From contig OX485804.1 of assembly GCA_950295325.1 (NCBI GenBank), forward strand, positions 38,874,001 through 38,938,000: a DNA stretch of 64,000 bases. The letters are read 5' to 3'. A program made the position numbers and the translations under genes. Below are positions 1 through 11,829 of the stretch, one piece after another. Position 1 is the first letter of the stretch. Each line of letters starts with the position of its first letter. The DNA comes from Polytrichum commune (Eukaryota; Streptophyta; Polytrichopsida; Polytrichales; Polytrichaceae). Under the pieces are notes generated by a model. That model had not been told where the DNA came from, made no database searches, and worked only from the letters and a program-made list of their open reading frames with translations.

Positions 1-2157
1 TCTCGTGTGAATGATAGGGTCAATGCAAATTGTATTGAGGTGTGATCCGATGATGTGAAAATGTGGGCCTCAAAGACCAGGTGTTGAACACAACATTCAC
101 ATCTGGATGCCACCTCATGCGTACGCTCTCATGTAAGAGCTCACATATCCTCGCGAAGCACGAGAACATATCAAATTTGAATGCATTTTCTAAACAATAT
201 AAATCATGTACACCTTGTATGCATCATGCAACATCCTTGTGAAATCACACATATACACATAGAGGAACTAGGAAAAGACAACCAAAGCCTTTACAACCTC
301 TAGAAGGGGTACCATTGCAACCAAGTTGAGTAAACATTTGATGTCAACCACGAGTTCATAGTTCACCTTGGCAACTAGGATTATTAGCTTCACAAATTGG
401 TCCGAACACATTTTCACCTAGAAGGTGCAGCACTCAGACAACTCACGTTTCAACGGACTCGACATATTAACCCACCTCATTTTCACATTTTGAAGTAGGA
501 AGATACTTCAAAATAGGAAGATATTTCAAGTGTTCCTCATAATGCAATGTTTGTCAAATCTGAAGATAATATATGAATAGAAACCCTATTAGTTGTCTTG
601 CATATGTATGTCAGTTTGTCTCCAAAACGTCGTTTAGAGCTCCAAAAGTTTGTTGATTTGCTAGTATGTGTGTGAAGCCATGAATGCTCGAATGAACCAT
701 TTGCTAATTGTTACGTTAGCACTGCAAAGATTTTTGAACCTCCAAAACTCTGAAGAGTATCTATCAATGAGCGAATAACCGGTTCATATTCCACACTTCA
801 GGAAAATTATAGTTTCATTTAGAGAGATTTGCACAACATTCGATAAGATGCATGCGAAATTGCTTTAGATTTGCTCCTTCTTGTTGCTGGCCTTGATGGT
901 CTTGATGGCCTTCTTGTTGCTCATGTTGATGGTCCTCTTTGTTGCTCATATTCATGGTCTTGATGATTTGGCTAACTATACTTTTTATGATGCTACGTTC
1001 CATTTATTCAATTGGAAGGCAGCACCAACATGCATGTCGTGGTCATGTTTAGGACCCTACTAGCCAATACGGTCACTAAGGTTAGATGTGCCTAATTCGG
1101 TGCCTCCTCTTAAACAAACACCTATATTTGAGTGGTGATTTGTTGGGTGTGGGTCTACAAATGGTCACCCAAAAAGACACGTGTTGTTGGAAGGAGATTG
1201 GACTGTGTTCATAATCTATTAACCATTCTCAACACAATAATCAACATAATTGAGGCACAATTGAGGGGCCTTAGAGTAGACAAACCCTGTTCTGGTAACC
1301 CTCCCAATCTTAATACATAGAGTCCCTTAAGTCATGAAGTTCCACACACGTAGACATCGTTTTCTAACATGATGGAAAGTCATGAAGAATCACACATGTA
1401 GCCATCACATCCGGTGTGATGGAAAAATTAATTTAAAAGGACACTGATCGTACTCAAGTATGCGTTTCCCAGTTACCGGAAATAAGTCGACCTATGCTGT
1501 GAGTATGGGTTGGGAGAGAATCTTTCCAAACTTGTGAAAAATCACCCTAGCATTACACCTATACTACACTTATGCAAAGTTATTTAAGTTAACGGAAATA
1601 AATATGTCTACTCTATTTGATCATTTCATAACTCAAAGAATCTTCACTTTAACCATGAATAGGATATTCATACGAGCTCTGAAAACCACAGCGAGAGAGT
1701 GGCTACGGGCACGATTTAGATTTGCTAACCATCTCGCACTAATAGAAATGGTTAGCCTTCCAAGATCCCAACATCAGTGTCCGGGGGGGTTTTCAGGCAT
1801 AATCAGTCAAGATCCAAGTGTTTCCAAGTCCAACCAATTACATGTTAACATCTTTCGGTTTTCTTCACTGATTTGGGGATATATTCCATAGATTCCTCTA
1901 AAACGGATGGTAACTTCCCTGAAGTATTTGAACTTGAACCGTTTAATTCTCAAACTCAACCGGTTCATGTTTAATTAGCGGTCGGTTCTCCCCATTTCAT
2001 TTGTGGCCAATACGGGACCTCCAATTTAGCCAAGATCTTGGTGAAGGCCTTCACCACTTTCTGCAACAAGCGAAGTAGCATCACGATCCACAAACATGTA
2101 CCAAAAAGCTTAATCGTGTGAACAAGTGTCATCACTGAGGTAAAAGATTTTAGACTA
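1..2157. other. Non-genic, decayed repeat DNA
   Basis: No gene recognised. Short open frames here lack domain similarity and codon structure. About 1110-1290 carries the dispersed repeat called family I: a phrase like ATTTGAGTGGTG, then a stretch on 'cacgtgttg...gattggactgtgt', then 'caacataattgag'. The same order recurs near 3740, 5150, 6090, 26400, 32600, 36720 and 48750. Its ends were not defined. Confidence 0.5.
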
Positions 2158-2543
2158 CTACACTAAATATGATATTATTTAGTGTCACCAACTCTAATTG
2201 TCTTGCTCAATACTAATTGTAAAATCGCGGTATAGTGTCACCAACACTAAATGTTAATCCAACATTATTTGCCATTCCTTGTGCATTTTTGGGGGGATTA
2301 TAGATTAACATTGTTGCAATTATTGTCGGTTCCCAAGTGATTTTCCATCCAAAGTTCAATCATCCATGACAATACTTCCTCACAAGTTGCTGACAAGAGA
2401 AGGAGGTAAGGGTTTTGGCCAATGGATGAACTCATCCATCATCCATGAGAGTATTTGTAAACTTATTCATAAGAAGTGTCATCTGAAAAGCTACCACAGT
2501 GACATTAAATAACATATGAAACTAAACATCATCTTTAGTGTAG
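2158..2543. mobile_element. TIR element, family E (copy 1)
   Basis: The left end reads CTACACTAAATATGATA and the right end is its imperfect inverse, ending TTTAGTGTAG. The interior (about 386 bp) matches the copy near 47357-47721 in inverted orientation, including the 'catccatgacaata' and 'gtgtcatctgaaaagc' segments. There is no coding capacity. A shorter relative at 42137-42359 is flanked by TA on both sides, which would suit a Tc1/mariner-type duplication, but flanks at this copy do not confirm it. Superfamily unassigned. Confidence 0.55.
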
Positions 2544-3800
2544 TTTTGGGTGGGATATTAACTTCAACACCATCTACCTTAGGTCATGCTATGTCTTCAC
2601 TTGATTCTATTTCTTAGAAAACCATATAAGATGTGTGTGTGTGTGTGTTTTTTTTGGTCAACTACACTGATATGTGCAATCAGGCTCCCTTCGTGAATAG
2701 GTTGTCTCTCTATCTATACACATTACCTTAGGTCAAAATCAAATTACAAAAACTTATAGGTTTTTGTTTATTTATTCATGTAGCAACCATAATAAAAATT
2801 AATTATATGATGTGTTTAGTTATGATGGTAATAAATACTCAAACTAGTGATAGTGGAATGTCAATAAATTAGCACGGGACGATCTCATCATACATATCGG
2901 TGTAGATGTACCCTCGATTTTTACATGTCCATGTCAAGTCACACGCCAAAATAGCTAGGTGCACCTCAATGAACAGGAAGAACCGACTGTTAGTTGCAGA
3001 TGAACCGGTTGAGGGGTTGATCGCACCAGCCACTTCTGGCACCTTCCGTCAGCATCTGTGATTCATAACAACGTGAAAAGTGGTAGGCCAACGTCTATTC
3101 CTAAAAATAATCTCCAGCAATTTCACGGATGGAAATGTTGGTATGATTGAGGCATGAGGGTCAAAGACTTCAAGGGAATGACCGATCGTTCTAGAGGAAT
3201 CTAAGGAATATGCCTCAAATAAATAAAGAACGTCGGAAAGATGTCAACATGCAACCGGTTGGACTTGGGAACACTAGGGTTTTGACCGATTCCACCCAAA
3301 AGTCTCCCCCCCCCCCCCAATCTTTAAAGTCTTTCTCCTCACCTACAACCCGACGACATCAATGGTGCCATGGTGCTAAAGAGAAGGGTGATTGAAGCCT
3401 TCATGGGAGCATGAATGAGTACGCTTGGTGATTTATGAGGCGTACGGTGGTGGAAGCTTGAGCAAGTGGAGAAGCTCGATCGGGAAGATTTCTAACGAGA
3501 ATTGAACACCTGAACTTGAATAGCTCTTGAAGAGCTCTTGTCACAAGGGGCTTGGATGGACATGGAGGTACGTGGAGAGAAATTTAAGAGGTGGGTGAGG
3601 CGTAAATAAATAAAGTGTACCCACCCGGCCGTGGATTAGATTGTGAGCGTAGCTGGCCCACATCATGAAGCTACACTCAAGGTTACTCCTATTATATATG
3701 GGCGATTGGCTCACACAAGCGTAAGTGGGCCTAATTCGGTTCCTCGTCTTCAAGGGACGCCTCTATTTGAGTGGTGTGGATGAGAGTTCGGGAAGTTTTT
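2544..3800. other. Non-genic stretch with repeat fragments
   Basis: About 2540-2583 resembles the right end of family G ('ctaccttag'; compare 53200-53245). A (TG)n tract lies at 2634-2648 and a C10 run near 3307. A family I fragment ('gcctctatttgagtggtgtgg') lies at 3755-3780. No gene is supported. Confidence 0.45.
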
Positions 3801-5140
3801 GAAGCCTTAGTGGCTAATTGCCGGTAGTTGCTACGAAGGGTCGGATTTTTTCCAATTTACATCGGCAAGAGCCGGTCTTTTGTAAAATCAATCGGCCAAT
3901 TGCCTATATTTTCATATTTTCATCGGCCAATATCCGATTAAATGGAATTCATATCGGCACTAATTGTTTAAAAATTGTATAAAAAGTTATTAGAAATCAT
4001 TTCTTAGTACAAAATCTTGAATAAGTGAAAAGAAAGGCATGTTCAAAACTTTAAATTTGAAGAGTTAATATCCTTGGCAGGAATTGAACCTAGCAATGCC
4101 TTCACCGCTTGAAGGCCAAGGGTCCCCCAATTCTTCATAGAAGCAATTGGAATTGGTCATGGAAAGGTTGCATAATTCAAAAAGTTTAAGGTTTAGGGTA
4201 CTTCCTCAAGTGCATCATCAGATGCCCCATACAAATAGCGCTTTGGATTGCTATACAAATAGCGAAACTTAGCAGCATCCTTCCAAAGATCTAGAGCACT
4301 TGTTAGAATGTCATCAAAATCATTGTTTGGGCCTTCTATAGCAACACGCATCATACTTTCTAAGTTAGATGTAGACATTCAATTACGAAGTTTTTGTTTA
4401 ATAGTATTTTGAACAGAAAACGCCCTTTCACATGTTGCAGTACTCACACGTTGGCACTTAGAAATCTCAGCAAGAATCAGAAGGTTAGAATACTTCACTT
4501 TCAAAGATGGAGACCAAGAAATTGATGTCCATACGTAGCACGACGAGGAGCAAGTGACGAGATCCAACGCGATGTGAGCAGGTGAACGAGTGAACAGATC
4601 TGATACTCCGATGCAGTTTTGTGAGTAGAAGGTTGTGCAGGGAGTCCGCTCTTCGCGCTAAACATGACGAGCAAAATGTGAAGGTCAGAAGCAGGGGAGC
4701 AGTTGGAGCACTATGGTGAAGGATAGAGGCGGAGGCGCGGAGCACTGTGCAGATTGCGGATGACGGAGGCGGAGGCGAAGCGCGCATTGGGCGGAGCAAC
4801 GGAGGATGGAGGCGCCACCGCAGAGCAAGTTGCCATTCATCTTCGAAGCCCTAACCTGCATCCCTCAATACCTGCCTGTACTCAGATACCCATGCTCATG
4901 ACCCGGAGGGTATCGGTTACCATTTCCCGGGTATCGGCCGATATTTGAATACTTCTTCTGGCTGAAATCTAGTAACTCACAAGAAGAATTGGCTACATTT
5001 CCGGGACATTTTCTGGTCCATCGGCTAATTGCCGGAGGATTGAAATTACAATCGGATTGCCATCTGATGGTTGGAAATTTGGACCGGCCATGAGGGGAAA
5101 TCCATCGGCTGATAATGAACTAGCTGTCGGTTTTCCCTAA
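3800..5140 (-). mobile_element. Degenerate hAT element (extent inferred)
   Basis: A broken hAT transposase end (4193-4550) is flanked on both sides by many copies of an ATCGGC/ATCGGT-like motif: about 3840-3960 on the left and 4905-5135 on the right. Dense subterminal repeats bound by the transposase are typical of hAT elements, so I infer one old element covering both clusters. No matching terminal inverted repeats or 8-bp duplication could be paired, so the limits are approximate. The GC-rich middle (4560-4860) has no identifiable domain. Confidence 0.4.
4193..4550 (-). pseudogene. hAT transposase C-terminal dimerisation region, broken
   Basis: Read on the minus strand, the upstream part gives KYSNLLILAEIS, then RVSTATCERAFSVQNTIK and KLRN, followed by an in-frame TGA (about 4379-4381). 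The same frame then continues with STSNLESMMRVAIEGP to 4193. This is the signature of the hAT family C-terminal dimerisation domain: a short helix, then ST-x-CER-x-FS, then a K-x-R/L-N segment before the 'LDALMR/LESMMR' helix. The catalytic core is absent and the stop codon disrupts the frame, so this is a relic. It differs from the hAT fragment at 43118-43603, so two lineages are represented. Confidence 0.75.
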
Positions 5141-8100
5141 CCATTGGTGTGGATCTTAGAACGGACACCAAGAAGATGCTTGTCTAACAAAGATTGGATT
5201 AGGTGTGTGAGTTTTGTTCATCATTTTAGGTTTAATAGTCAACACAACCGGGGGACTTGTGCAATCGTCTAATGTGAAAGGAAATCTTCACTTTGATGGT
5301 CGCTAAGATCTTCATACGAGTTTTGAAGATTTTAAGGGAATTGGCTACATGCACGAGTTGAATTTGTTACATGTAGATATGTTTAGTCTTATTATTGGAG
5401 TGCACTTCAAACCCTAGAAATAGAAATAACTTTAGTTGTTGGATTGGATAAGGAGTTGTTTCATCCAGTTAGGAGTTTTATTAGTTTACATCATGACGAT
5501 TGTCAACTGAAGTATCCAATTGAAAAAAGAAATATAATGTTTACAAGAGTCCTCATATTACCCTTTGCAAGATCACACACACCCTCCCAATTGTGTTGGC
5601 CCTAAATTCTAAAATGGTGTTTGTATTTTGAGCAAATAGTCCAATCTCATCCTAACAAATGTCAAATTGGTGTCCATTCTTAAGTACAAGCGTTGCCATG
5701 TACTCCTCCAATATCAGTGTCGGATTAAAGAAAGGTGGCATGTAAGGCCCACGTGTCGTAGTAGGCCACGATGCCATCATGATCTCAAAAACAATGTCGA
5801 AGGAATGAAAGTCAAAAAGCATCTTTCAACAAGTTGTCGTAAAACCCAACAAATTGAACTACATGTTGTCAAAGATGCTATCCACTTGCACAACTTCACC
5901 AATGCTTGTACTCGACAACGGTGGAACAAGTAAACTATTGTTTAGGTTGCTTGCCCCTCGTATTGGATGCCAATATATGAGATGTTCAATGACATGTAAT
6001 ATTAGGTAACATTTGATAACATGTTCATTGGGGAGCACTCGAAAGATAATAAAGTGTTGTTACACAAAAGGGTAAGATGGACCGGAAAAAAACATATGTG
6101 TTCAAGAGATTGGATTACGTGCTCATAATTTGTTATTTTCTCTAGGTTCCATAATCAACATATTAACCATAGTAAGGGGGGGGTCTATATGAAATATTAA
6201 GGAAGTAAATGATTTTGCACTTTGATGATGAACAACATATTCATATGAGAATAAGAGAATTATGAGGGAAGTGGCTGCAACTTCGTTTTGAAATTGCTAA
6301 TATTTGTATCGATCATGTGTTCAATACCTTGCATAACATGACTATACCATGGGTATGTTTAACCTTTTTACTTGAACAAGCAACCTTGTCAAGCTAGCAT
6401 ATTAAGGGTAAGCGTTAATTTGGACAAGTTGGATTCAACCTTGATACATATAGATTTGTTTCATTGTTCCTGTTGTGATGACTTCATTCCTCCTCTAAAG
6501 AGTAGCCCCATAGTGAGCTCAAAACTATTATGTCGGAGAAGTTGGTGTAGATCTAAAAGTGCCCGTTTTGGGCCCAACTAACCTACCTACTCACATCTGC
6601 ACAACATTTTGATGGGTTCATAACATTATTCGGCCGGGTGACCGGGTTGGATGGGGCTGGGAATTCATCATATAAGGTGCGAGAATTATGCCTCCGGGAT
6701 GCTTGTCAGTAGTAGATTCAACCTGAGAAACTAATAGCCCAGCTCTAGTTGATCGATTTTAGAATGGAACAGCTGAATAATGTTATGTTTCACACAAGCA
6801 CAAAATGTTGAAAGCAGTTGCTTACGTAAAACCCATCCAGTTTATTAATGTTGCCCTGATGCTATGATATATTTGCATGACACCAACCACTGCAGTTGGG
6901 GATTTTACTGTCAGCAGACCGAGTGCATGAACATTGAACACAGACAAAGCAAAGGAAGTTTGACTGCCCTGAAACCCAATCCATAGCATTGACCCTTTAT
7001 TTGTCAATAAACAATCATAAAACTAGAGATACGTCAACACACCAAATCTTCAAACAATTAATCTGTGATACATGTAAGAACTACAAGCAACAACATTCAA
7101 TGCCATGGTGCCCCTGCCTTTTGGGTAGGATATTGTACCATTTTCATTACGCTTTTATACTCGTGATGGAATACTTCAAAATCGTCATACCACGTAGACA
7201 TGTGTTATTGTGCACCCATTTCTCGTAGGAGAAGAAACATGCTATTGAACACGAGATGATTAGCAACTCTAAATTGTGCCTGTAGCCATTTGCTTCGGAA
7301 TTTTCAGAGCTCATGTGAATATCTTATTCAGGATCGAAGCGAAGACTCTTCTACCCATTAAGTGGTCAATACAAGTTGGCCCCCAATCATGTTAGACCGC
7401 TGAGCTTAGAATGGTTAGCATGTATTTTTGGTGTCCGTTCTTAGATTCACACCTAACCACATGTCACTCAAATATAAGTGTTCAGATTATTGTCATGTTG
7501 CAATTACGTACATCTACCTTGAATCTTATGAAAGGTTTCACTCCAGTGACGAACTAGCCTCAGTGCTTTACAAGTCTCTGTGAAAAGATTCGTAGGAATC
7601 GAGACGACAGTTCAGATGTTTGGGTGAATGGTTTCCAATAAATTACAACAAAAATATAATTACAGCAAATGTGTTGGAACGGATCAAAATGTTCCGAAGG
7701 TTTGCGTAGCTCATCCTCCTGTGGACAGAGCTCTTGATTCACCTACTCTACAACAGACCTACACCACAACATCGGTTATCGTAATCCCCAAAGGTGTGTA
7801 GATGCTAAGAAGGGGGAACCCAAAGCATCATCTCCAACACCAGTAGGAAGTTTCCTGTCTAGACGATTGTTGTGGTAAAACATTGCCTTGTCTGATTAAC
7901 TGGTTCCCGCAATGCGATGTGAATCTTTTGTCCCAGACAGCAAGCACTTGGGTTGTGCTGTAGGACATTTGGTCGGCTAGATGGGCTGATTGTGGCTGGG
8001 CACAGCTTTTGAGGTGAAAAGATCCAGAATGCGTTGAATCATTGTCGAGAAGTGATGCCCGTCCTTAATGCCTGTGCAGTGCACCAGCTTTTTTCCTGGT

Positions 8101-8333
8101 CGTGGTTGAGAATAGTACTGTTATACAGCAGCTGGCACAATCATATTAAACTCGCAGTATGCAAAGGCGCACCTCTGCAATCGTTTGCCTGTAATATCCA
8201 TTAGTGAACATTGAGTAGAAGGTGTTTCGCTTTACACCACTTGCCATAGGCTCTGCTCTCGAAATATTACATGTTTCCGACAAATTTTGGTAGTCGAACT
8301 CAAACTGGCAGAATAAGGATCCCGGCGCATCTT
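5141..8333. other. Non-genic DNA downstream of the DUF688 gene, with family I repeats
   Basis: 5150-5300, 6080-6300 and 7420-7480 carry family I fragments (for example 'ggtgtccgttcttagattcaca' type phrases). From about 7560 to 8333 the DNA looks low-copy and probably contains the 3' untranslated region of the minus-strand gene at 8334-11578. No clear AATAAA lies within the first 500 bases on that strand; one reads near 6840-6845, which is far. No other gene is supported. Confidence 0.4.
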
Positions 8334-11300
8334 TCACCACGTGTGCGAATTATATCTCTGAAACAACAACCAGAGAGTTAGCCAAAGCACCACAAACAGT
8401 ACATGCAGAGCACAATCGTAAAACCACGGAATGTAAAGCTCATCGCCAACATCCTAATCCACCTGCTATGTTAATTAAGAAACTGAAGATGCAGATTCCA
8501 TATAACTCTCAAGTATTTACAGAACCAACAAGTGACACTAACACATCTTGACGAAGCATATGTGGAGACATACAGGGCACGTGAAGCCATACCTTGGCAA
8601 ACTGTTCATCATAAATGACTATAGACTTAGTTCTTTCGACGCTTTGCTTGGCACACCTCAAGAGCATTTGCCGCACAGAGTTGCAAAGCACCTCCTGTCA
8701 ACACAAAGAAATAAACATGAGATGGCTCCCACAGCTTGTAACCGGAGATGGACATTTAATACCATAAGCATCAGTGAATCTATGTAAACTTCTCACAAAC
8801 AGCCTCCCCATCCATTAACAAGGTGAGGTTAACTCAAACTCCCCAAAGCCAGGAAAAACCTGAACAGTATGGTTAGGGACTTACAACAAGCTGCGATTGC
8901 GTTTTCCGCAAGCTTGCACTGGAAAGTTTCAAGCTCCGAGAACGCCTAGATCCGCTCCTCTTGGCCATGAGTTCATCAGATGGAGACAAAAGGTCTAATG
9001 TAGCTCGGTATGCTGGAGACCTGTAGCCATCCTCCAAGTAGCTTGTGGGAGGATCCCAATGGGGATTATCCACCCAAGGGCGAGCGTCATTACCGGTACC
9101 TGCTGTCTCACATTTCGAGAGGAATCTTGGCATTGGTACTCCAAGGCAATTTGAAAAATCAGTTGAGCTGCTTCTTTCTGCAGAATCGTCGCAGTCCGTT
9201 CTGGCCAGCTCGAGCATGTGTGGTGGTGTAGGAGGCATTTTGTAAGGCAATCGCGTTTCCTCTACAACCTCAGTAGTAGGAGGAGCTTCTTCAAGCTCCT
9301 TCAAGTCTTGTTCGGGTGATGAGGAGTTACTTCCCGGGCAATCGAAATACTCCTCGCCATGTGAATAATCTCCGTTGAGATCAAAGGCAGGAGGAGAGGG
9401 GGTGACTCTAGGGGACCACAATGTGGGGCTTGCGCCAGGCTTCGACTTAGACTTCAATTTCAGCTTCTCGCACAACTTGATTATCGCTCCATGCACTGGA
9501 CTCCTGGGCTCTTCGGTAGATTTAATGGGACCCAGGTATGGTGATCCAGAGTCAGCTCCAGAAGGCCGTCTCGATGTAGGACTGGCGTGCTCCCGATGTG
9601 ACCACTGCTCCAACGAATCATATGAGGTACTTGAATAAGAATTCGAGTATGGGACAATTGCGTGTGACCTGCTGTTGTCATTCTCGGAGGTGCTGGAAGA
9701 AGTGACAGAGCGAGCTGCCCGTCCATTGCCATGGCCAGGTCCGTAAAGAGTGCTGGTAGGTGAACACGATGATGGATTGGAACTTCGCTTCGATGAATCC
9801 AGATGATGCCAACCACCATCAGTTGTTCCACAGTGAAGCTCAGCGCTTCGGTACTGCGGCAGTCCGAAATGTGCAGCATGTGAAAGAAGAGGCCCTGAAT
9901 GTGCACCAGATGAGCCTTGCCATGAAGAAGACCTGTTGCTAGGCACAAGCATATCCTCCAACGGACCAGAGTGATTTATATCGGAGATTGTTTGACGAGA
10001 ATTCGCTTTTCGCATCTGCGAAACAGAAGGCACACTACTTCCTTTCGATGATGATTTTTGAGACTCACAGCCATCGGGAGACGAAGACGACAACGAAGCA
10101 CTGGAAGTAGACTTGCGCACTCGGGTCTTCACCGCATTACTCTTCCTTGACGATGATGTGAAAGAATCATTCTTACGAGATGTTGAGCTGAGACGCGGAG
10201 GCAGCTGAAGTGATGGGACAGTAGGCTCTGATGTTGCTTTGCTCTCGATGAACTTCGACTTTCCAGGAACTTCCTCCCATTTGAAAGGTATCGAAGCTGG
10301 TGCAACTTTCGGCAGGCCATTCTTCTTCCGCTGCTGGCCATGGCCTTTCCGCAAAAAGTTCGCTGCCGCAGGCAACACAAGATTACCATCGCCTCTCTCC
10401 GCATTGCTGGACCGCCGTGGATCAGATTTTTCCGCATTGCTGGACCTTCTTAGGTCTGATTTCTCCGCATTGCTGGACCGCCTGCTGTCTGCCTTCTCTG
10501 CAGAAGGCCTTCTGCTGAAGTACCTAGGCGGACTGCTGGTACAAATGATCAACTCTCCATCGCACTCTTTCGCATTATTCTTCCGTGCCGGTGTTCGAAT
10601 GGGTTTCTTGGACTCCTCGACCTTAGCCTTGCCAGGTGCCTCCTCCCAAGTGAAAGGCACCGCAACAGCCCTAGGACTATCCATTTTCAGCTCGTTCAAA
10701 GTGTCCCACGCAATCGTCGCCGAGGGTCTTCGTCTGCTAACATGGTCACTCCTCTCATCTACAAATCGCTCTTTACCTTCCGAACTCACCGCAACATTTA
10801 CCACATCTGGGTATGTCACCGATTCGGTAGCACTTCTTCCAATCTCGCCACTTGTACATCGCCGTGAAGCACCAGTCTGTGATCTCTGAGGCAAAGGTAA
10901 GGACAAAAAATTGAAACCTAGCCCCATCTCACCGCTCACGCAATTCCTTGGCCTGCCAACTTGCCTTAGATTCACCGGTCTCCCGTTAAAGCCTTCGTAA
11001 GTTGAACTATACGGCCCTTGTCTTTCTGTGTCCGGGACGCAATTCTCGTCTTCTGATCTTCTCACATGCGAGGCAGCAGCAAGCTCCATTTCATCTGCAT
11101 CGTCGTCATCATCATCATCCCCTCGGATGGTAGAGTCATCAAGTTCACGAAAGCTGGAATGCCTACTGGATCCAACCTCGGGAGTTCCAGGCAAAGAGCT
11201 TTCGTTGCACTGTTCATGATGTTGATGTTGAACATGGAAACTGTTCGCTCCGTTGCTGAAAAAATCGGCACTCTCCATGTTCACCATGCTAGGTAAAGGT

Positions 11301-11578
11301 CCGCTGAAGTAGCTTCGGTCAAGTCGAGGAGCCTGGTGCTCCTGCTGGTAATGAAAAGTCGTAGTTCGAGATGGAAACTGAGAACGAGGTATCCATGGAG
11401 ACAGCGGTGGACTCGGTGCATTGTTGTTGAAGTTCGCATTTGAAGGACATGACCTCAATTGGTAGTCACGACGAGAGGGAGACTTTATTTCTTGCAATAC
11501 ATGATACTCTTCTTCAACCTGATCTTCTAACGCGAACTCCATTGTCAGCTCAAGCTTTCTTTCTCTCACTACATACAC
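8334..11578 (-). CDS. DUF688-type protein, three exons
   Basis: The only convincing host gene. Exon 1 is 11578-8885 (898 codons from the first ATG). Its open frame runs 3 codons past a GTAAGT donor (8884-8879). Intron 1 is 8884-8695, ending TTGACAG. Exon 2 is 8694-8593 (34 codons, beginning EVLCNSVRQM) and stops at a GTATGG donor. Intron 2 is 8592-8358, ending TTGTTTCAG. Exon 3 is 8357-8334 (RYNSHTW and TGA). The joined product is 939 residues in one frame with phase-0 junctions. Two copies of the plant DUF688 signature PFxWExxPGKxK are visible: VPFTWEEAPGKAK at about residue 307 and IPFKWEEVPGKSK at about 430. Other features are a seven-Asp run near 154-160 and a tandem decapeptide (RRSSNAEKSD-like) at about 366-396. 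The protein is Ser/Pro/Arg-rich, has no transmembrane segment and is probably largely disordered. An RRS/SRS-rich, basic C-terminal part fits nuclear or cytoplasmic location, by inference only. Molecular function of the family is unknown. The second ATG (11542-11540, context ACAATGG) has the stronger context and may be the true start, giving 927 residues. Confidence 0.8.
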
Positions 11579-11829
11579 AGTAAGTTCAGCTTCAATCCTC
11601 TGAAGCTACTACCATCACTCCGAACCAGATTCCTAAAGCCTCCACTCTTCCACTCTACTCTACACTTGCAGCCAAAATTGTAGAGCGATTTTCTCGGTTT
11701 GTCCCCCACCACTACACCTCTAGACTGATTCAAGAGAATTACTCCACCAATTTTCCAAATGCCCAAGTGCTGGCAGTAGGCGCATGCTGAAGAAAGTCTG
11801 ATCCCCGCAAACCTTAAAATGGTCCTCAC
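11569..11829 (-). other. Upstream open reading frame (86 codons) overlapping the DUF688 first ATG
   Basis: On the minus strand an ATG at 11829 opens 86 codons ending with ATG-TAG at 11574-11569, so its last Met codon overlaps, in a different frame, the first ATG of the DUF688 frame (11578-11576). If the transcript begins upstream of 11829, this uORF would be translated first and termination would occur about 27 bases upstream of the second, better-context ATG (11542). It could be a regulatory uORF, or a sign that the real 5' end or a 5' UTR intron removes it. No recognised protein family. Confidence 0.3.

Noticed and set aside
4078-4150. tRNA-like sequence on the minus strand (GGCCTTCAAGCGGTGAAGGC and GGTTCAATTCC)
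   Set aside because: D-arm-like and T-arm-like parts are nearly adjacent with no room for an anticodon arm, so it is not a tRNA gene; at most a SINE fragment.
9481-9948. 155-codon minus-strand frame, and plus-strand frames at 10239-10889
   Set aside because: Shadows of the DUF688 exon 1 in other frames; the DUF688 motifs are in the main frame.
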